Source of the DNA: Larkinella bovis
GTDB lineage: Bacteria; Bacteroidota; Bacteroidia; Cytophagales; Spirosomataceae
Assembly: GCF_042655385.1 (NCBI RefSeq)
Contig: NZ_JBHSMA010000014.1
Span: 79,705 to 143,704 of the forward strand
Direction: 5' to 3'
Length of the DNA: 64,000 nt
The number at the start of each line of letters is the position of its first letter. Position 1 is the first letter of the stretch. Shown piece by piece: positions 43,405 to 51,727 of this stretch. The translations under genes and the position numbers were made by a program. Below the pieces are notes generated by a model. The model ran no database searches, had not been told where the DNA came from, and saw only the letters and a list, made by a program, of their open reading frames with translations.

Positions 43405-43676
43405 CAGGATGGGGTTTGAGTAGGCAGATAATCATTGATTAACCATTCAGACAAACTGGCAATATCCGGAATTTCCCAGAAAACCGAAGGGTCGATGGCA
43501 GTGTCCAGCCAAGTTTCCAGGTCAACGGCCAAGGTGACGACAAAAACCGAGTCGAGCCGCAGCGATGCAAACGGCTGATGAACATTTATTTGCTCGGGGT
43601 CTATTTTGAGTTCGGAAGCAATACGTTGAGTGAGCCAGTGCTGGATGGCGATAGGTGTCAATGGATGATCAGGCAT
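43404..43676 (-). CDS. Free-standing acyl carrier protein
   Basis: The 90-residue phosphopantetheine-binding domain has the modified attachment motif LRLDSVFVVTLAVDLE. The Ser after Asp takes the prosthetic group, with Val in place of the usual Leu. Helix I is IQHWLTQRIASELKIDP and helix III (WLDTAIDPSVFWEIPDIASL) follows the family pattern. The start at 43676 is preferred because a longer in-frame version would overlap the FAAL gene. It sits 67 bases after a fatty acyl-AMP ligase and overlaps the P450 start, so the ligase is likely to load a fatty acid onto this carrier for the P450. Confidence 0.85.
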   Translation of the reverse strand: MPDHPLTPIAIQHWLTQRIASELKIDPEQINVHQPFASLRLDSVFVVTLAVDLETWLDTAIDPSVFWEIPDIASLSEWLINDYLPTQTPS

Positions 43677-43743
43677 TCGGGATCGTGGTTTTTGTTTAGA
43701 TTTAGGAATAGGGCGTTTTAGGGCAAATTGTTGGGGATAACGG

Positions 43744-45501
43744 TTAGGGTTTCGAATCGGTTGTCGTTTGTTGCAGGACATCCCAGCGGTAGTGCTCAGC
43801 CAGGCTGTTATCGAGAAAAGCCTGTTGACAAGCTTTGCGCTGCACTTTGCCACTCGTTGTTTTGAACACGCCATTGGGCCGCAGCAACACCACGGCCACC
43901 GGCGCCAATGCGTGTCGGAGGCTGACCTCCCGCAGAATCGCGTGGGCAATGTCCTGAACCGGGGCCGTTGGCAGGGCCACCCGTTTCAGCTCGTGAATGA
44001 CCACCAGTTGTTCGCCCTTTTCGGTGTAGATCGAAAAAGCGGCTCCGGCATTGCTTGCCAGCGCTTCGTGACTGTGTTCAACGGTCAGTTCAATATCCTG
44101 CGGATAATGATTTGAGCCCCGGATGATAATCAAATCCTTCAAGCGACCTGTCACGAAGAGCCCCTCCGTTTTACAAAAAAAACCGGCATCTCCCGTTCGT
44201 AGGAAAGGACCTTCGCCGGTATTCGTATACCCTTCAAACCACTCGGCGCTCAGGGCGGGCTGATGCCAGTACCCTTGCGTAACGCTGGGGCCCATCGTCC
44301 AGATTTCACCGATTTCACCTTCTTCGCAGACGCGGCCGGTTTGGGGGTCGACAATTCGTACTACGCTGTCGTTCATCGGCCAGCCCGAACTCACCAGTTC
44401 GCGTGCTCCGGGTGTTCCGGCGGGCTGGTATAGAATGCGCCCGGCAGTCAGGGCATCGGCATCGACGGTGACGAAAGCGGGTGGGCAATCCACGCGACAC
44501 ATGGTAACGGCCAGGGTCGATTCGGCCAGGCCGAAGCACGTGAACAGGCTTTTTCGACTAAACCCGCTGATTGCAAACGCTTCAGCAAACCGATGGAGCG
44601 TCGATGCCCGGATGGGTTCGGCGGCATTGTAAAGGTGCCGGATGCTTCGTAAATCCAGTTCCGCCCGTTCGTCGGCGGTGGAGCGATCCACGCAGAAATC
44701 GAACATGAAGTTAGGGGCTCCGCCGTAGGTTCCGCCGTAACGCCGGAACGCCCGCAACCAGCGCATCGGTCGCTGGACAACGTGTACGGGATTGAGTAAC
44801 ACGGCCTTAAAACCGCAATACAACGGCTGGATAATGCCGTCGATCAGTCCCATATCGTGGAAGGAGGGGAGCCAGCACACCGAGACGCTCGACGAATCGT
44901 TCTGAAACGCGTGTCTGATAAAGGCCGAATTAGCCATGATATTGGCATGCGTCACCATCACACCTTTGGGCTGGCTGGTGGAACCCGATGTATATTGCAG
45001 CAGCGCCAGATCTTCGGGTTTCGGAAGGGGTAAATCCGTGGTGTCGGTCATGGGCAACGTATCGGTCGTGACCCACGAAAGGGAACGGAACCAACCATCG
45101 TTGCCGAAGTTTTTTTGCAGCAGTTCCAGGGTTTTGGCGGTAGTCAGCCCGGTCTGGATACCGGCATCCCGGATCAGAAAACCGATTTTGTCAGACCCCC
45201 GGTTTTTACCCGGTACCGCAATCGGGACAGCCACAATTCCGGCGTATAAACAGCCTAAAAATGCTTCGATAAACTCAAGCCCCTGCGGATAAACAAGCAG
45301 GCAAAGTTTGCGCTCAGAAGGCTCCCTGGCTGGATTGGCCAACAACCCAGCCAGGGAGCTGGCGCGGGCATGAAGCTGCTGGTACGATCGGACTTCTTCT
45401 TCCTGTTCGCCGTCTTTGAGAAAAATAAAGGCGGGACGGTCGGGTGTCTGGCTGGCACGAAATCGAACGGTCTCGACGATGGTTTTGAACGTACCGGACA
45501 T
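43744..45501 (-). CDS. Fatty acyl-AMP ligase (FAAL)
   Basis: The 585-residue ANL-superfamily adenylating enzyme has A3 LLQYTSGSTSQPKGVM near residue 170, A5-like FTCFGLAESTLAVT near 312, A7 RTGDAGFF, A8 GRLKDLIIIRGSNHYPQD and the C-terminal A10 lysine motif KTTSGKVQR. HDMGLIDGIIQPLY and the insertion pattern are FAAL-like rather than acyl-CoA synthetase-like. FAALs activate fatty acids with ATP and transfer them to an acyl carrier protein, here presumably the next gene. It is the first gene of a four-gene cassette. A promoter at 45542-45574 overlaps an AT-rich palindrome. Confidence 0.92.
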   Translation of the reverse strand: MSGTFKTIVETVRFRASQTPDRPAFIFLKDGEQEEEVRSYQQLHARASSLAGLLANPAREPSERKLCLLVYPQGLEFIEAFLGCLYAGIVAVPIAVPGKNRGSDKIGFLIRDAGIQTGLTTAKTLELLQKNFGNDGWFRSLSWVTTDTLPMTDTTDLPLPKPEDLALLQYTSGSTSQPKGVMVTHANIMANSAFIRHAFQNDSSSVSVCWLPSFHDMGLIDGIIQPLYCGFKAVLLNPVHVVQRPMRWLRAFRRYGGTYGGAPNFMFDFCVDRSTADERAELDLRSIRHLYNAAEPIRASTLHRFAEAFAISGFSRKSLFTCFGLAESTLAVTMCRVDCPPAFVTVDADALTAGRILYQPAGTPGARELVSSGWPMNDSVVRIVDPQTGRVCEEGEIGEIWTMGPSVTQGYWHQPALSAEWFEGYTNTGEGPFLRTGDAGFFCKTEGLFVTGRLKDLIIIRGSNHYPQDIELTVEHSHEALASNAGAAFSIYTEKGEQLVVIHELKRVALPTAPVQDIAHAILREVSLRHALAPVAVVLLRPNGVFKTTSGKVQRKACQQAFLDNSLAEHYRWDVLQQTTTDSKP

Positions 45502-45541
45502 GTTAAAGATTGTTGGTAAGGGCGAATTGTTATAATTCTTA

Positions 45542-45574
45542 AAAATATAGAATTTTTAAGGTAGACCTCCAAAA
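45542..45574 (-). promoter_or_regulatory. Promoter of the FAAL cassette (TTTTGG-19-TATATTTT) with AT-rich palindrome
   Basis: On the minus strand TTTTGG (45569-45574) is followed after 19 bases by TATATTTT (45542-45549), one base off TAnnTTTG. A palindrome CTTAAAAAT-atag-a-ATTTTTAAG (45538-45560) covers the -7 box. This could be an operator or a chance AT-rich symmetry. Confidence 0.5.
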
Positions 45575-45688
45575 GTATTTACTATAAGTACGATAATTAC
45601 CTAGAAAATACTACTGACCTGCGTGAACCCCGTCATTTTGGAACACTTGTCCGACGGCACAAAGCCCCATCGTGTTCTCATCCCTGGA

Positions 45689-47098
45689 TTACAGATCATA
45701 GGTAAAATTGAAGAAAAGACCGGTCTGCCCCTGCCGGTTGACGGAATAGCTGATCCGTCCGACCAGGTTGTAAAAGGTCGCCACATCGAGGGCCAGTCCA
45801 CCGCCATAGAGCCACGAATTGGCGAGTCGACTGTTGTACTCCGACGCCAGGGTGCTGTTGACGTAACCCATGTCGCCCACCAGGCTGAGGTACATCGCAA
45901 TCGGTACGGTACTAAACTGTTTCATCGGGACCCAGCGGAGGTGTTTCCGAATGTTGAATACCTGGTATTTCAGCGTATTGCGTATCAGCCCGTACCGCTG
46001 GCCATCGACGACGTATAGTTCGTAACCGCGCACAAAGTCCGTCAGATAACCCAAGCCCCGCAAATTGAGGTACGGCTGGCGGTCGGGCCAGGAGAGTTTG
46101 CCCCGGAGGCTGTTGCTGGCGTAGAACCGGGACCCGAGCGACCAATACCGGGTGTAGGTGGTCGACAGGTCGAATAAACGCAGGTTGTCGGAAGGCAGCA
46201 AACCGTATTGATTGGCGGCCAGATTGAAATAATGGCCCCGCAGCGGATAGGCTACGGCATCGCGCCGGTCGTGCGTGAAAAGGTAACTCAGGAGAAAATA
46301 CCGCTGCCGGGTTTGGCCGTTCAGAAAATAGTCGGGATTGAGTCGGGCAACGGTGTCGGCAATCGAATTGCGAACGTAGCGGAGTTCCAGCCGGTGAACG
46401 TTGTAGAACCGGTTCCGGCGCGTCAGGGTCACGTTGGTATAAAACCGGTCGCGCAGCAGGTTGTCACTGCGGAAATACACCAGTTTATCCCGTTCCGAGC
46501 GGTAGGCCATTTCCTTGTTGGTCTGGTAGGAGGCTCCCACGCTGATGCCGGTTTTCTGCGCCCGGTCGATGTAGGGCAGCGTATACACCAGCTGCGTCCG
46601 GCGGGCGAAGCCAAACTCGAAAATCGCGTTGATTTTGTCGGCATTGCCCGTCACGTTCTTGTAGTTCAGCCGGGCGCCGTAAATCGTGCGTTGCAGGCTG
46701 CGGCCCCGCTCATACCACCATTCGTTGAAGTTGCGGTCGGCGAGGTCAAAAACCGGGATGACAAAAAGGTACCAGCGTTCTTTCAGATCGACTTCGATAT
46801 CCATCTGCTGAAAACCCACCTCCTTGGCCACCACATCGACGGTGACGAACAGATTGGTATTGGTGATTTTCCGCTGGTCCCAGGCCAGTTTTTCCGTCAG
46901 CTGGGGGCGTTGAATCGTGTCACCGGTTTTCAGATCCATTTCCCGGAGAATGATGCGCTCCCGTGTGCGGTGGTTGCCGCGAATCTGCACCGATCGAACA
47001 ATCCAGAAATCCGATGCCAGCGAATCCGTAACGGCCCGTGCGGAAACCGTCGAATCCGCCAGCGATAACGACCAGAAAAGAAACGAAAGCAGCATCAA
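45689..47098 (-). CDS. BamA/TamA-family outer-membrane protein, single POTRA
   Basis: The 469-residue protein has a signal peptide (MMLLSFLFWSLSLADSTVSA), one POTRA domain (VRSVQIRGNHRTRERIILREMDLKTGDTI, residues ~33-115) and a C-terminal 16-strand Omp85 barrel ending in LFFNFTYDL. It is shorter than BamA (about 800) and resembles small Bacteroidota Omp85 proteins of unknown cargo. No gene for a secreted partner lies next to it. A TATTTTTG box at 47125-47132 on the minus strand lies 27 bases upstream and may be its promoter. Confidence 0.85.
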   Translation of the reverse strand: MMLLSFLFWSLSLADSTVSARAVTDSLASDFWIVRSVQIRGNHRTRERIILREMDLKTGDTIQRPQLTEKLAWDQRKITNTNLFVTVDVVAKEVGFQQMDIEVDLKERWYLFVIPVFDLADRNFNEWWYERGRSLQRTIYGARLNYKNVTGNADKINAIFEFGFARRTQLVYTLPYIDRAQKTGISVGASYQTNKEMAYRSERDKLVYFRSDNLLRDRFYTNVTLTRRNRFYNVHRLELRYVRNSIADTVARLNPDYFLNGQTRQRYFLLSYLFTHDRRDAVAYPLRGHYFNLAANQYGLLPSDNLRLFDLSTTYTRYWSLGSRFYASNSLRGKLSWPDRQPYLNLRGLGYLTDFVRGYELYVVDGQRYGLIRNTLKYQVFNIRKHLRWVPMKQFSTVPIAMYLSLVGDMGYVNSTLASEYNSRLANSWLYGGGLALDVATFYNLVGRISYSVNRQGQTGLFFNFTYDL

Positions 47099-47251
47099 AT
47101 CAACGAAGTAGACAATAGCATTTTCAAAAATACCGCAATAAAAAAATAGGTAAAAACAATCTTTAAATCTTTCAACAAAATCCTTATAATTGTCAGAATG
47201 GAGCCCTTTTGCGGTTCCGATGCTACCCTAAACGCGTTCGTCCAGCCTATC

Positions 47252-48604
47252 ATGAAAGACAAGCCCCGTCTGAGCTTCTGGCAAATCTGGAACATGAGTT
47301 TTGGATTTCTGGGTATTCAATACGGCTTCGGGTTGCAACAGGCCAACATGAGCCCGATTTTCCGGTACCTTAACGCCGAAGAGTCCGCTATTCCGGCCCT
47401 GTGGCTGGCGGGTCCGATAACGGGTTTGCTGGTGCAGCCCATCATCGGAGCCATGAGCGACCGGACCTGGTCAGAACGCTGGGGACGGCGAAAACCGTAT
47501 TTCCTGGTGGGGGCCATCATCACCAGTTTTGCCCTGATTCTGATGCCCAACTCGTCGGCGCTCTGGATGGCCGCCAGCCTGATGTGGCTGCTCGACGCCG
47601 GCCTGAACATCACAATGGAACCTTTCCGGGCGTTTATTGGCGATAAACTCAACATGCAGCAGCGGAACCTGGGTTTTGCCGTCCAGAGTTTTTTCGTCGG
47701 ATTTGGGCAAACGCTGGCCAATCTCATGCCGTTTATTCTGCCGGTTTTTGGCATTACGATCGTGGCTTCCGGGGAGAACAATATCCCGGATTTTGTCAAG
47801 TACTCGTTTTATATCGGTGGCGTCGCCATTCTGGGAGCGGTTTTCTGGACCCTGTTTACCACCGACGAATATCCGCCCGAAAACCGGGAAGAATTTGAGC
47901 GGATGAAGCAGGAGAAACGGGGGCTCTTTCACGCCTTCACCGAAGTGTTTGAGGCCCTACGCGCGATGCCTTCCACCATGAAGCAGCTCTGGTGGGTGAA
48001 ATTTTTTACCTGGTATGGCCTGCCCCTGATGTGGCAATACCTGTCGCTGGCGATTGCCCGCCATGCCTTCAACGCCCCCGATGCTACCACCAACCCGACG
48101 GGTTTTGCCAAAGGATTGGAGTGGAGTAATTTGTGTTTTGCGTTGTTCAACGTCGGTTGTTTCGGAATTTCGTTCCTGCTGCCCCCCATTGCGGCCCGCA
48201 TCGGGCGACGAAGTACCCATGCGGTTTTTCTGACCATTGGGAGTCTGGGATTCTTTTCCATGCTGTTTTCCAACGATAAAATGACGTATCTGGTCGGGAT
48301 GACGCTGGTGGGCCTGGCCTGGGGTTCCATCATGTCGATGCCATACGTCATGCTGTCGACGTCCGTTCCCCGGGGGCGAATGGGCGTTTATATGGGGCTG
48401 TTTAACGGATTTATTGTTGTGCCGCAAATTGTGAACATGATCACCATTCCGTTTCTGTACGAGAACGTATTGAACAATGATCCACGGAATGCGCTGGTTC
48501 TGTGTGGCGTTTGCCTCGTGCTGGCGGCTGCGGCCTGCTTCCTGGTGAAAGAATCGAAACAGGCCGAGCAGGCGGCTTTTCCCATCGGCGCGGGCGGTCA
48601 CTGA
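47252..48604 (+). CDS. MFS transporter (SLC45/sugar-cation symporter-like)
   Basis: The 450-residue membrane protein has 12 predicted helices. It starts LSFWQIWNMSFGFLGIQYGFGLQQANMSPIF and has the loop 2-3 motif SDRTWSERWGRRKPYFLVGA, both typical of the SLC45/plant sucrose transporter-like MFS group. Late AWGSIMSMPYVMLSTSVP is the second conserved segment of this group. Uptake of a disaccharide or related sugar is likely; no hydrolase for it is adjacent. The start at 47252 is preferred over an in-frame codon at 47198, which would add a non-membrane tail. A strong terminator follows. Confidence 0.87.
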   Translation: MKDKPRLSFWQIWNMSFGFLGIQYGFGLQQANMSPIFRYLNAEESAIPALWLAGPITGLLVQPIIGAMSDRTWSERWGRRKPYFLVGAIITSFALILMPNSSALWMAASLMWLLDAGLNITMEPFRAFIGDKLNMQQRNLGFAVQSFFVGFGQTLANLMPFILPVFGITIVASGENNIPDFVKYSFYIGGVAILGAVFWTLFTTDEYPPENREEFERMKQEKRGLFHAFTEVFEALRAMPSTMKQLWWVKFFTWYGLPLMWQYLSLAIARHAFNAPDATTNPTGFAKGLEWSNLCFALFNVGCFGISFLLPPIAARIGRRSTHAVFLTIGSLGFFSMLFSNDKMTYLVGMTLVGLAWGSIMSMPYVMLSTSVPRGRMGVYMGLFNGFIVVPQIVNMITIPFLYENVLNNDPRNALVLCGVCLVLAAAACFLVKESKQAEQAAFPIGAGGH

Positions 48605-48618
48605 AGGCGGATGTATAG

Positions 48619-48675
48619 CAAAACCGCCCGTACCCCCTTCTCCAACGGCAGAAAGGGGGGACGGGCGGTTTTTTC
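48619..48675 (+). terminator. Strong intrinsic terminator after the MFS gene
   Basis: A GC-rich stem (AAAACCGCCCGT-CCCCCTT with AAGGGGGG-ACGGGCGGTTTT) around a 12-base loop is followed by a T-run. It lies 15 bases after the transporter stop and could also terminate the convergent lipoprotein transcript. Confidence 0.88.
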
Positions 48676-48732
48676 GATTACCTGCTTGGGCAGACGCGTT
48701 ACGGTCGCAAAGACAGGAGGTCGTGGATACGA

Positions 48733-49362
48733 TTATTTCATCTCCGCCAGCTTGCTCAGTCCAACGTCTTCCAGCGTGGCTTTGATTTTGGCCATTTCAA
48801 CCCCGGTGCCTTTGGCCGTTACGATGAACCGGTCGTTGACCAACACGGCTATTTCCCCGGATTTACTGCCGTTATCGTATTTTTCGTAGGATTTGTAATC
48901 ACCGAACTTGGTCGTTTTTTCGTAACCATTTTCGGTTTCTTTGTCAACCTCGATGATCGACCAGGCGGCTAACCCCATCAGGGCACCGGTGCCGCCCGCG
49001 TCGACAATATTGACCTCAATGGACTGGCTGTCGTCGTCGTTGCGGTATTCCCCTTTGGCCGTGGAGATATTGAAACCGGCCATGCCGTTTTTCTCGCCGG
49101 TGGCTTCCTTGCGGGTTAGTCCGTCGGCGTCGGCGGGCAGGAGTTCTTTCAGTTTTCGGAAATCAACGGTTTCAACCGGGCCTTTTTTTTGCATTTCTTC
49201 GGCCTGTTCCGCCATCTTTTCGAGGGCCTTCACGCTTGCACTGGCCGAAATGGACGTACCGTCGTCCTCGGAATCGGTTTTTTCTTCATCCTTACTGCCG
49301 CCACAGCTCATGAGTAGCGTTGTGGCGAGCAGGAAGACCGGTATTGATTGAATCAGTTTCAT
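48733..49362 (-). CDS. Hypothetical lipoprotein
   Basis: The 209-residue lipoprotein has a signal peptide with lipobox LLMSC (Cys about residue 20) and then a GGSKDEE acidic linker. The LKELLPADADGLTRKEATGEKNG segment and the later VNDRFIVTAKGTGV strand make it look like a periplasmic or outer-membrane fold of the DUF-type lipoproteins common in Cytophagales. I do not recognise a named family. It lies 102 bases upstream of the lgt stop and is transcribed after lgt on the same strand, which may or may not be meaningful. Confidence 0.7.
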   Translation of the reverse strand: MKLIQSIPVFLLATTLLMSCGGSKDEEKTDSEDDGTSISASASVKALEKMAEQAEEMQKKGPVETVDFRKLKELLPADADGLTRKEATGEKNGMAGFNISTAKGEYRNDDDSQSIEVNIVDAGGTGALMGLAAWSIIEVDKETENGYEKTTKFGDYKSYEKYDNGSKSGEIAVLVNDRFIVTAKGTGVEMAKIKATLEDVGLSKLAEMK

Positions 49363-49464
49363 GGGTAAAAGAAGTAGTTATATCGGAAAATATTGCGAAA
49401 ACAAAGAAAGAAGTATTTCGCCTAATCCGTACCCATTTTTGAGCCTTCGGCAAATAATAGCTAA

Positions 49465-50310
49465 TTACCGCTGTTGCTGGTGCGTTCTGACCGGATCGGG
49501 CAACGACGGTCTATTCCGGAAGCTGACGACCAGCAGGACAATGCCGGCCAGCACGGGGGGAATGCTCAGAATCTGGCCCATGTTGAGCGCCAGCGAGTTT
49601 TCAAACTCGACCTGGTTTTCTTTCAGGAATTCGTAGAAAAACCGCAGGCCGAAAACCCCGATCAGGAAAATCCCCAGCAAACTGCCCCGGGGAGTGTTCT
49701 GCTTGTAGCGGTTCCAGAACCAGAACAGAAAGAGACAGATGAAAAAGCAGGAAATGGCTTCGTATAATTGCGCCGGGTGCCGGGGAATCTGTAGATACTC
49801 CGTGTTGTTAACAAAAACGAAGCCCCAGGGAACGTCGGTCGGTCGGCCGACGATTTCGGAGTTCATGAGGTTGCCCAGCCGGATGAAACAACCGCCCAGC
49901 GCCACGGCAATAACGATGCGGTCGGTGACCCAAAGGAAGGTTTGATTCGTCGCCCGGCTGGAGGCCCGGCGGGAATACAGCCACAAACCGGCCAGAATAC
50001 CAATAGCCGCGCCGTGGCTGGCCAGGCCCCGGTAGGGGGGGAGAATAACTTCCAGCGGGTTTTTGAGCAGTACTTCGGGTTCGTAGAACAGGAAGTGGCC
50101 AATACGGGCCCCCAATACCGTAGCCGCCACCATATAAATGGTCAGGGCGTCGATGTCGGTGATGGGTTTGCCTTCGCGCTTGAAAATATACAGCATAATT
50201 TGCTGGCCCAGTAAAAAACCGAGTGCAAACAGAAGGCCATACCAGCGAACAGAAAAAGTGCCGATGGAAAACAGTTCGGGATTTACGTCCCAGATGATGT
50301 AGGAAAGCAT
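49465..50310 (-). CDS. lgt: Prolipoprotein diacylglyceryl transferase
   Basis: The 281-residue integral membrane enzyme has seven membrane segments and the Lgt landmarks GLASHGAAIG (catalytic His), RLGNLMNSEIVGRPTDVPWG (the signature with essential Arg and Asn), and RHPAQLYEAI. It transfers the diacylglyceryl group from phosphatidylglycerol to the lipobox Cys of prolipoproteins, the first step in maturation of the lipoproteins encoded in this window. The start at 50310 is preferred: the longer version would cover the upstream leader. Confidence 0.96.
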   Translation of the reverse strand: MLSYIIWDVNPELFSIGTFSVRWYGLLFALGFLLGQQIMLYIFKREGKPITDIDALTIYMVAATVLGARIGHFLFYEPEVLLKNPLEVILPPYRGLASHGAAIGILAGLWLYSRRASSRATNQTFLWVTDRIVIAVALGGCFIRLGNLMNSEIVGRPTDVPWGFVFVNNTEYLQIPRHPAQLYEAISCFFICLFLFWFWNRYKQNTPRGSLLGIFLIGVFGLRFFYEFLKENQVEFENSLALNMGQILSIPPVLAGIVLLVVSFRNRPSLPDPVRTHQQQR

Positions 50311-50416
50311 TCGATTTCGGGCGGTGTTAAAGTATTGACCCTTCCGGGTCACTTAGGGTTTGAATCCTCCGGAACGGTCCGGCTCGTTCAGAAACCGGTT
50401 CGTTTCGGAGCGGAGG

Positions 50417-50424
50417 CAAAGATA
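50417..50424 (-). promoter_or_regulatory. Probable -7 box for lgt (TATCTTTG)
   Basis: TATCTTTG on the minus strand fits the consensus and lies 106 bases upstream of lgt; TTGGTC is 24 bases before it, longer than usual. It lies in the divergent gap with yidD. Confidence 0.4.
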
Positions 50425-50456
50425 GAAAAGAATTAACGAAGGAGTAGTGACCAACT

Positions 50457-50666
50457 ATGAAAACCGTATTGATTGGATTTGTCCGATTTTACCAGGGAGC
50501 CATCTCGCCCTACCTGCCCAATGCGTGCCGGTATACGCCAACCTGTTCGCAGTACATGATTGAAGCGATTCAGAAGTATGGCCCGCTGAAAGGCGGTGAA
50601 CTGGGCCTGAAACGAATCGCGCGCTGCCATCCGTGGGGCGGCAGTGGCTATGATCCGGTGCCCTGA
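50457..50666 (+). CDS. yidD: Membrane protein insertion efficiency factor YidD
   Basis: The 69-residue protein matches YidD: IGFVRFYQGAISPYLPNACRYTPTCSQYMIEAI, with three conserved Cys, and RIARCHPWGGSGYDPVP at the end. It associates with the inner-membrane YidC insertion pathway. It is usually next to rnpA and yidC; here it is isolated and divergent from lgt. Confidence 0.95.
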   Translation: MKTVLIGFVRFYQGAISPYLPNACRYTPTCSQYMIEAIQKYGPLKGGELGLKRIARCHPWGGSGYDPVP

Positions 50667-50810
50667 CCGTGGCAGGTAGTAAAATTCTATAAAACCGGCC
50701 CGGAACTGACAATTTGTCGGGATGCCGGTGGTCGGCGGGCGATAGCCTGATTCTTGTTGAGGAGGTCTACCAACTGAGCGGACCGAAAAAAAGACTCTCG
50801 ACTAACTAAA

Positions 50811-51188
50811 ATGGAAATAACGGCAGATAATCGATTGAGACGCTTGCTGGTGGTGGGCGACCGGGTTTTGATTAAACCTAAGAATCCGAACGATCGGACC
50901 AACAGCGGTTTATATTTACCGGCAACCGTACTGGATAAAGAACAGGTACAAAGTGGGTATGTTATCAAAGTGGGACCGGGCTACCCCATTCCGACCCCCG
51001 TGGAAGATGAACCCTGGAAAGAAACCGAAGAAAAAGTAAAATATATGCCTCTTCAGGCGCAGGAAGGCGATCTGGCTATTTACCTGCAACGCAATGCGAT
51101 CGAACTGGAATACGAAGGCGAGAAATACAACATTGTTCCGCAGTCGGCGATTCTGCTGCTGGAGCGCTCCGAAAACCTGTTTGAGTAA
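50811..51188 (+). CDS. GroES-like co-chaperonin paralogue
   Basis: The 125-residue protein has the GroES fold: RLLVVGDRVLIKPKNPNDRTNSGLYLPA contains the mobile loop and first strands, followed by SGYVIKVGPGYPI and EGDLAIYLQRNAIELEYEGEKYNIVPQSAILL. It is longer than the standard ~97-residue GroES, because of an extra segment (residues ~63-85, VEDEPWKETEEKVKYMPLQ) before the last strands. No groEL lies beside it. It may cap the main GroEL or have another role; family membership is firm and function is uncertain. Confidence 0.87.
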   Translation: MEITADNRLRRLLVVGDRVLIKPKNPNDRTNSGLYLPATVLDKEQVQSGYVIKVGPGYPIPTPVEDEPWKETEEKVKYMPLQAQEGDLAIYLQRNAIELEYEGEKYNIVPQSAILLLERSENLFE

Positions 51189-51291
51189 TCCGGGTCAGTA
51201 GGTCGAAAGCTGAATTTATGACCGGTTTTTTGAACACTCTGCCCACGGGATGGTTGAAGGCTATACGAGTAGTATAACTTTATGAGGAACG

Positions 51292-51654
51292 ATGGAAAGT
51301 ATTGGTGTTCAAACAAAATCGCTCAAAGCGATCCTGGAGGAGAAGCGGGAAAATCGGCGCGTGTTGGTGCTGTATGCCAATTATAATACCCAGCATTTTT
51401 TGATTGAGCAACAGGAGGCTCTGCATATGCAGACGGAGCAACTGGCCGAGCGGGAGCTGGATGTAATTGCCCTGGTGGGGTATGATCTGCCCGAACCCGA
51501 CCGCCAGTTTCTGATGCAGGAGCCCTTTAGGCTGCTGCCTTCCAACAATTTTCAGGGCTGGCTGATCGGCAAGGATGGCGGGGTGAAACATACCTTCCAA
51601 AAACCGGTTGAGCCGACGGAATTATTCCGGCTGATGGATGACCAGTCGATGTGA
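51292..51654 (+). CDS. DUF4174 domain protein
   Basis: The 120-residue cytoplasmic protein has the DUF4174 pattern: RRVLVLYANYNTQHFLIEQQEAL at the start, LDVIALVGYDL in the middle and GWLIGKDGGVKHTFQKPVEPTELFRLMD at the end. The family has a thioredoxin-like layout without the CxxC pair, and its function is unknown. It is preceded by a GroES-like gene on the same strand (103-base gap) and ends at a strong terminator. Confidence 0.8.
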   Translation: MESIGVQTKSLKAILEEKRENRRVLVLYANYNTQHFLIEQQEALHMQTEQLAERELDVIALVGYDLPEPDRQFLMQEPFRLLPSNNFQGWLIGKDGGVKHTFQKPVEPTELFRLMDDQSM

Positions 51655-51685
51655 CTAGCGAAGATCAGCAAGCCGTAACGCAATG

Positions 51686-51727
51686 GCGCGGTCCCGGAAA
51701 TCTGGCCGGGACCGCGCTTCGTTTTTA
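51686..51727 (+). terminator. Intrinsic terminator after the DUF4174 gene
   Basis: A perfect GC-rich 12-bp stem (51686-51697 and 51706-51717) with an 8-base loop is followed by TTCGTTTTTAC. It overlaps the convergent esterase stop region and probably serves both directions. Confidence 0.85.

Noticed and set aside
46208..47068. 286-codon plus-strand frame opposite the BamA/TamA-like gene
   Set aside because: It is antisense to an Omp85-type gene with a clear POTRA domain; no motif of its own.
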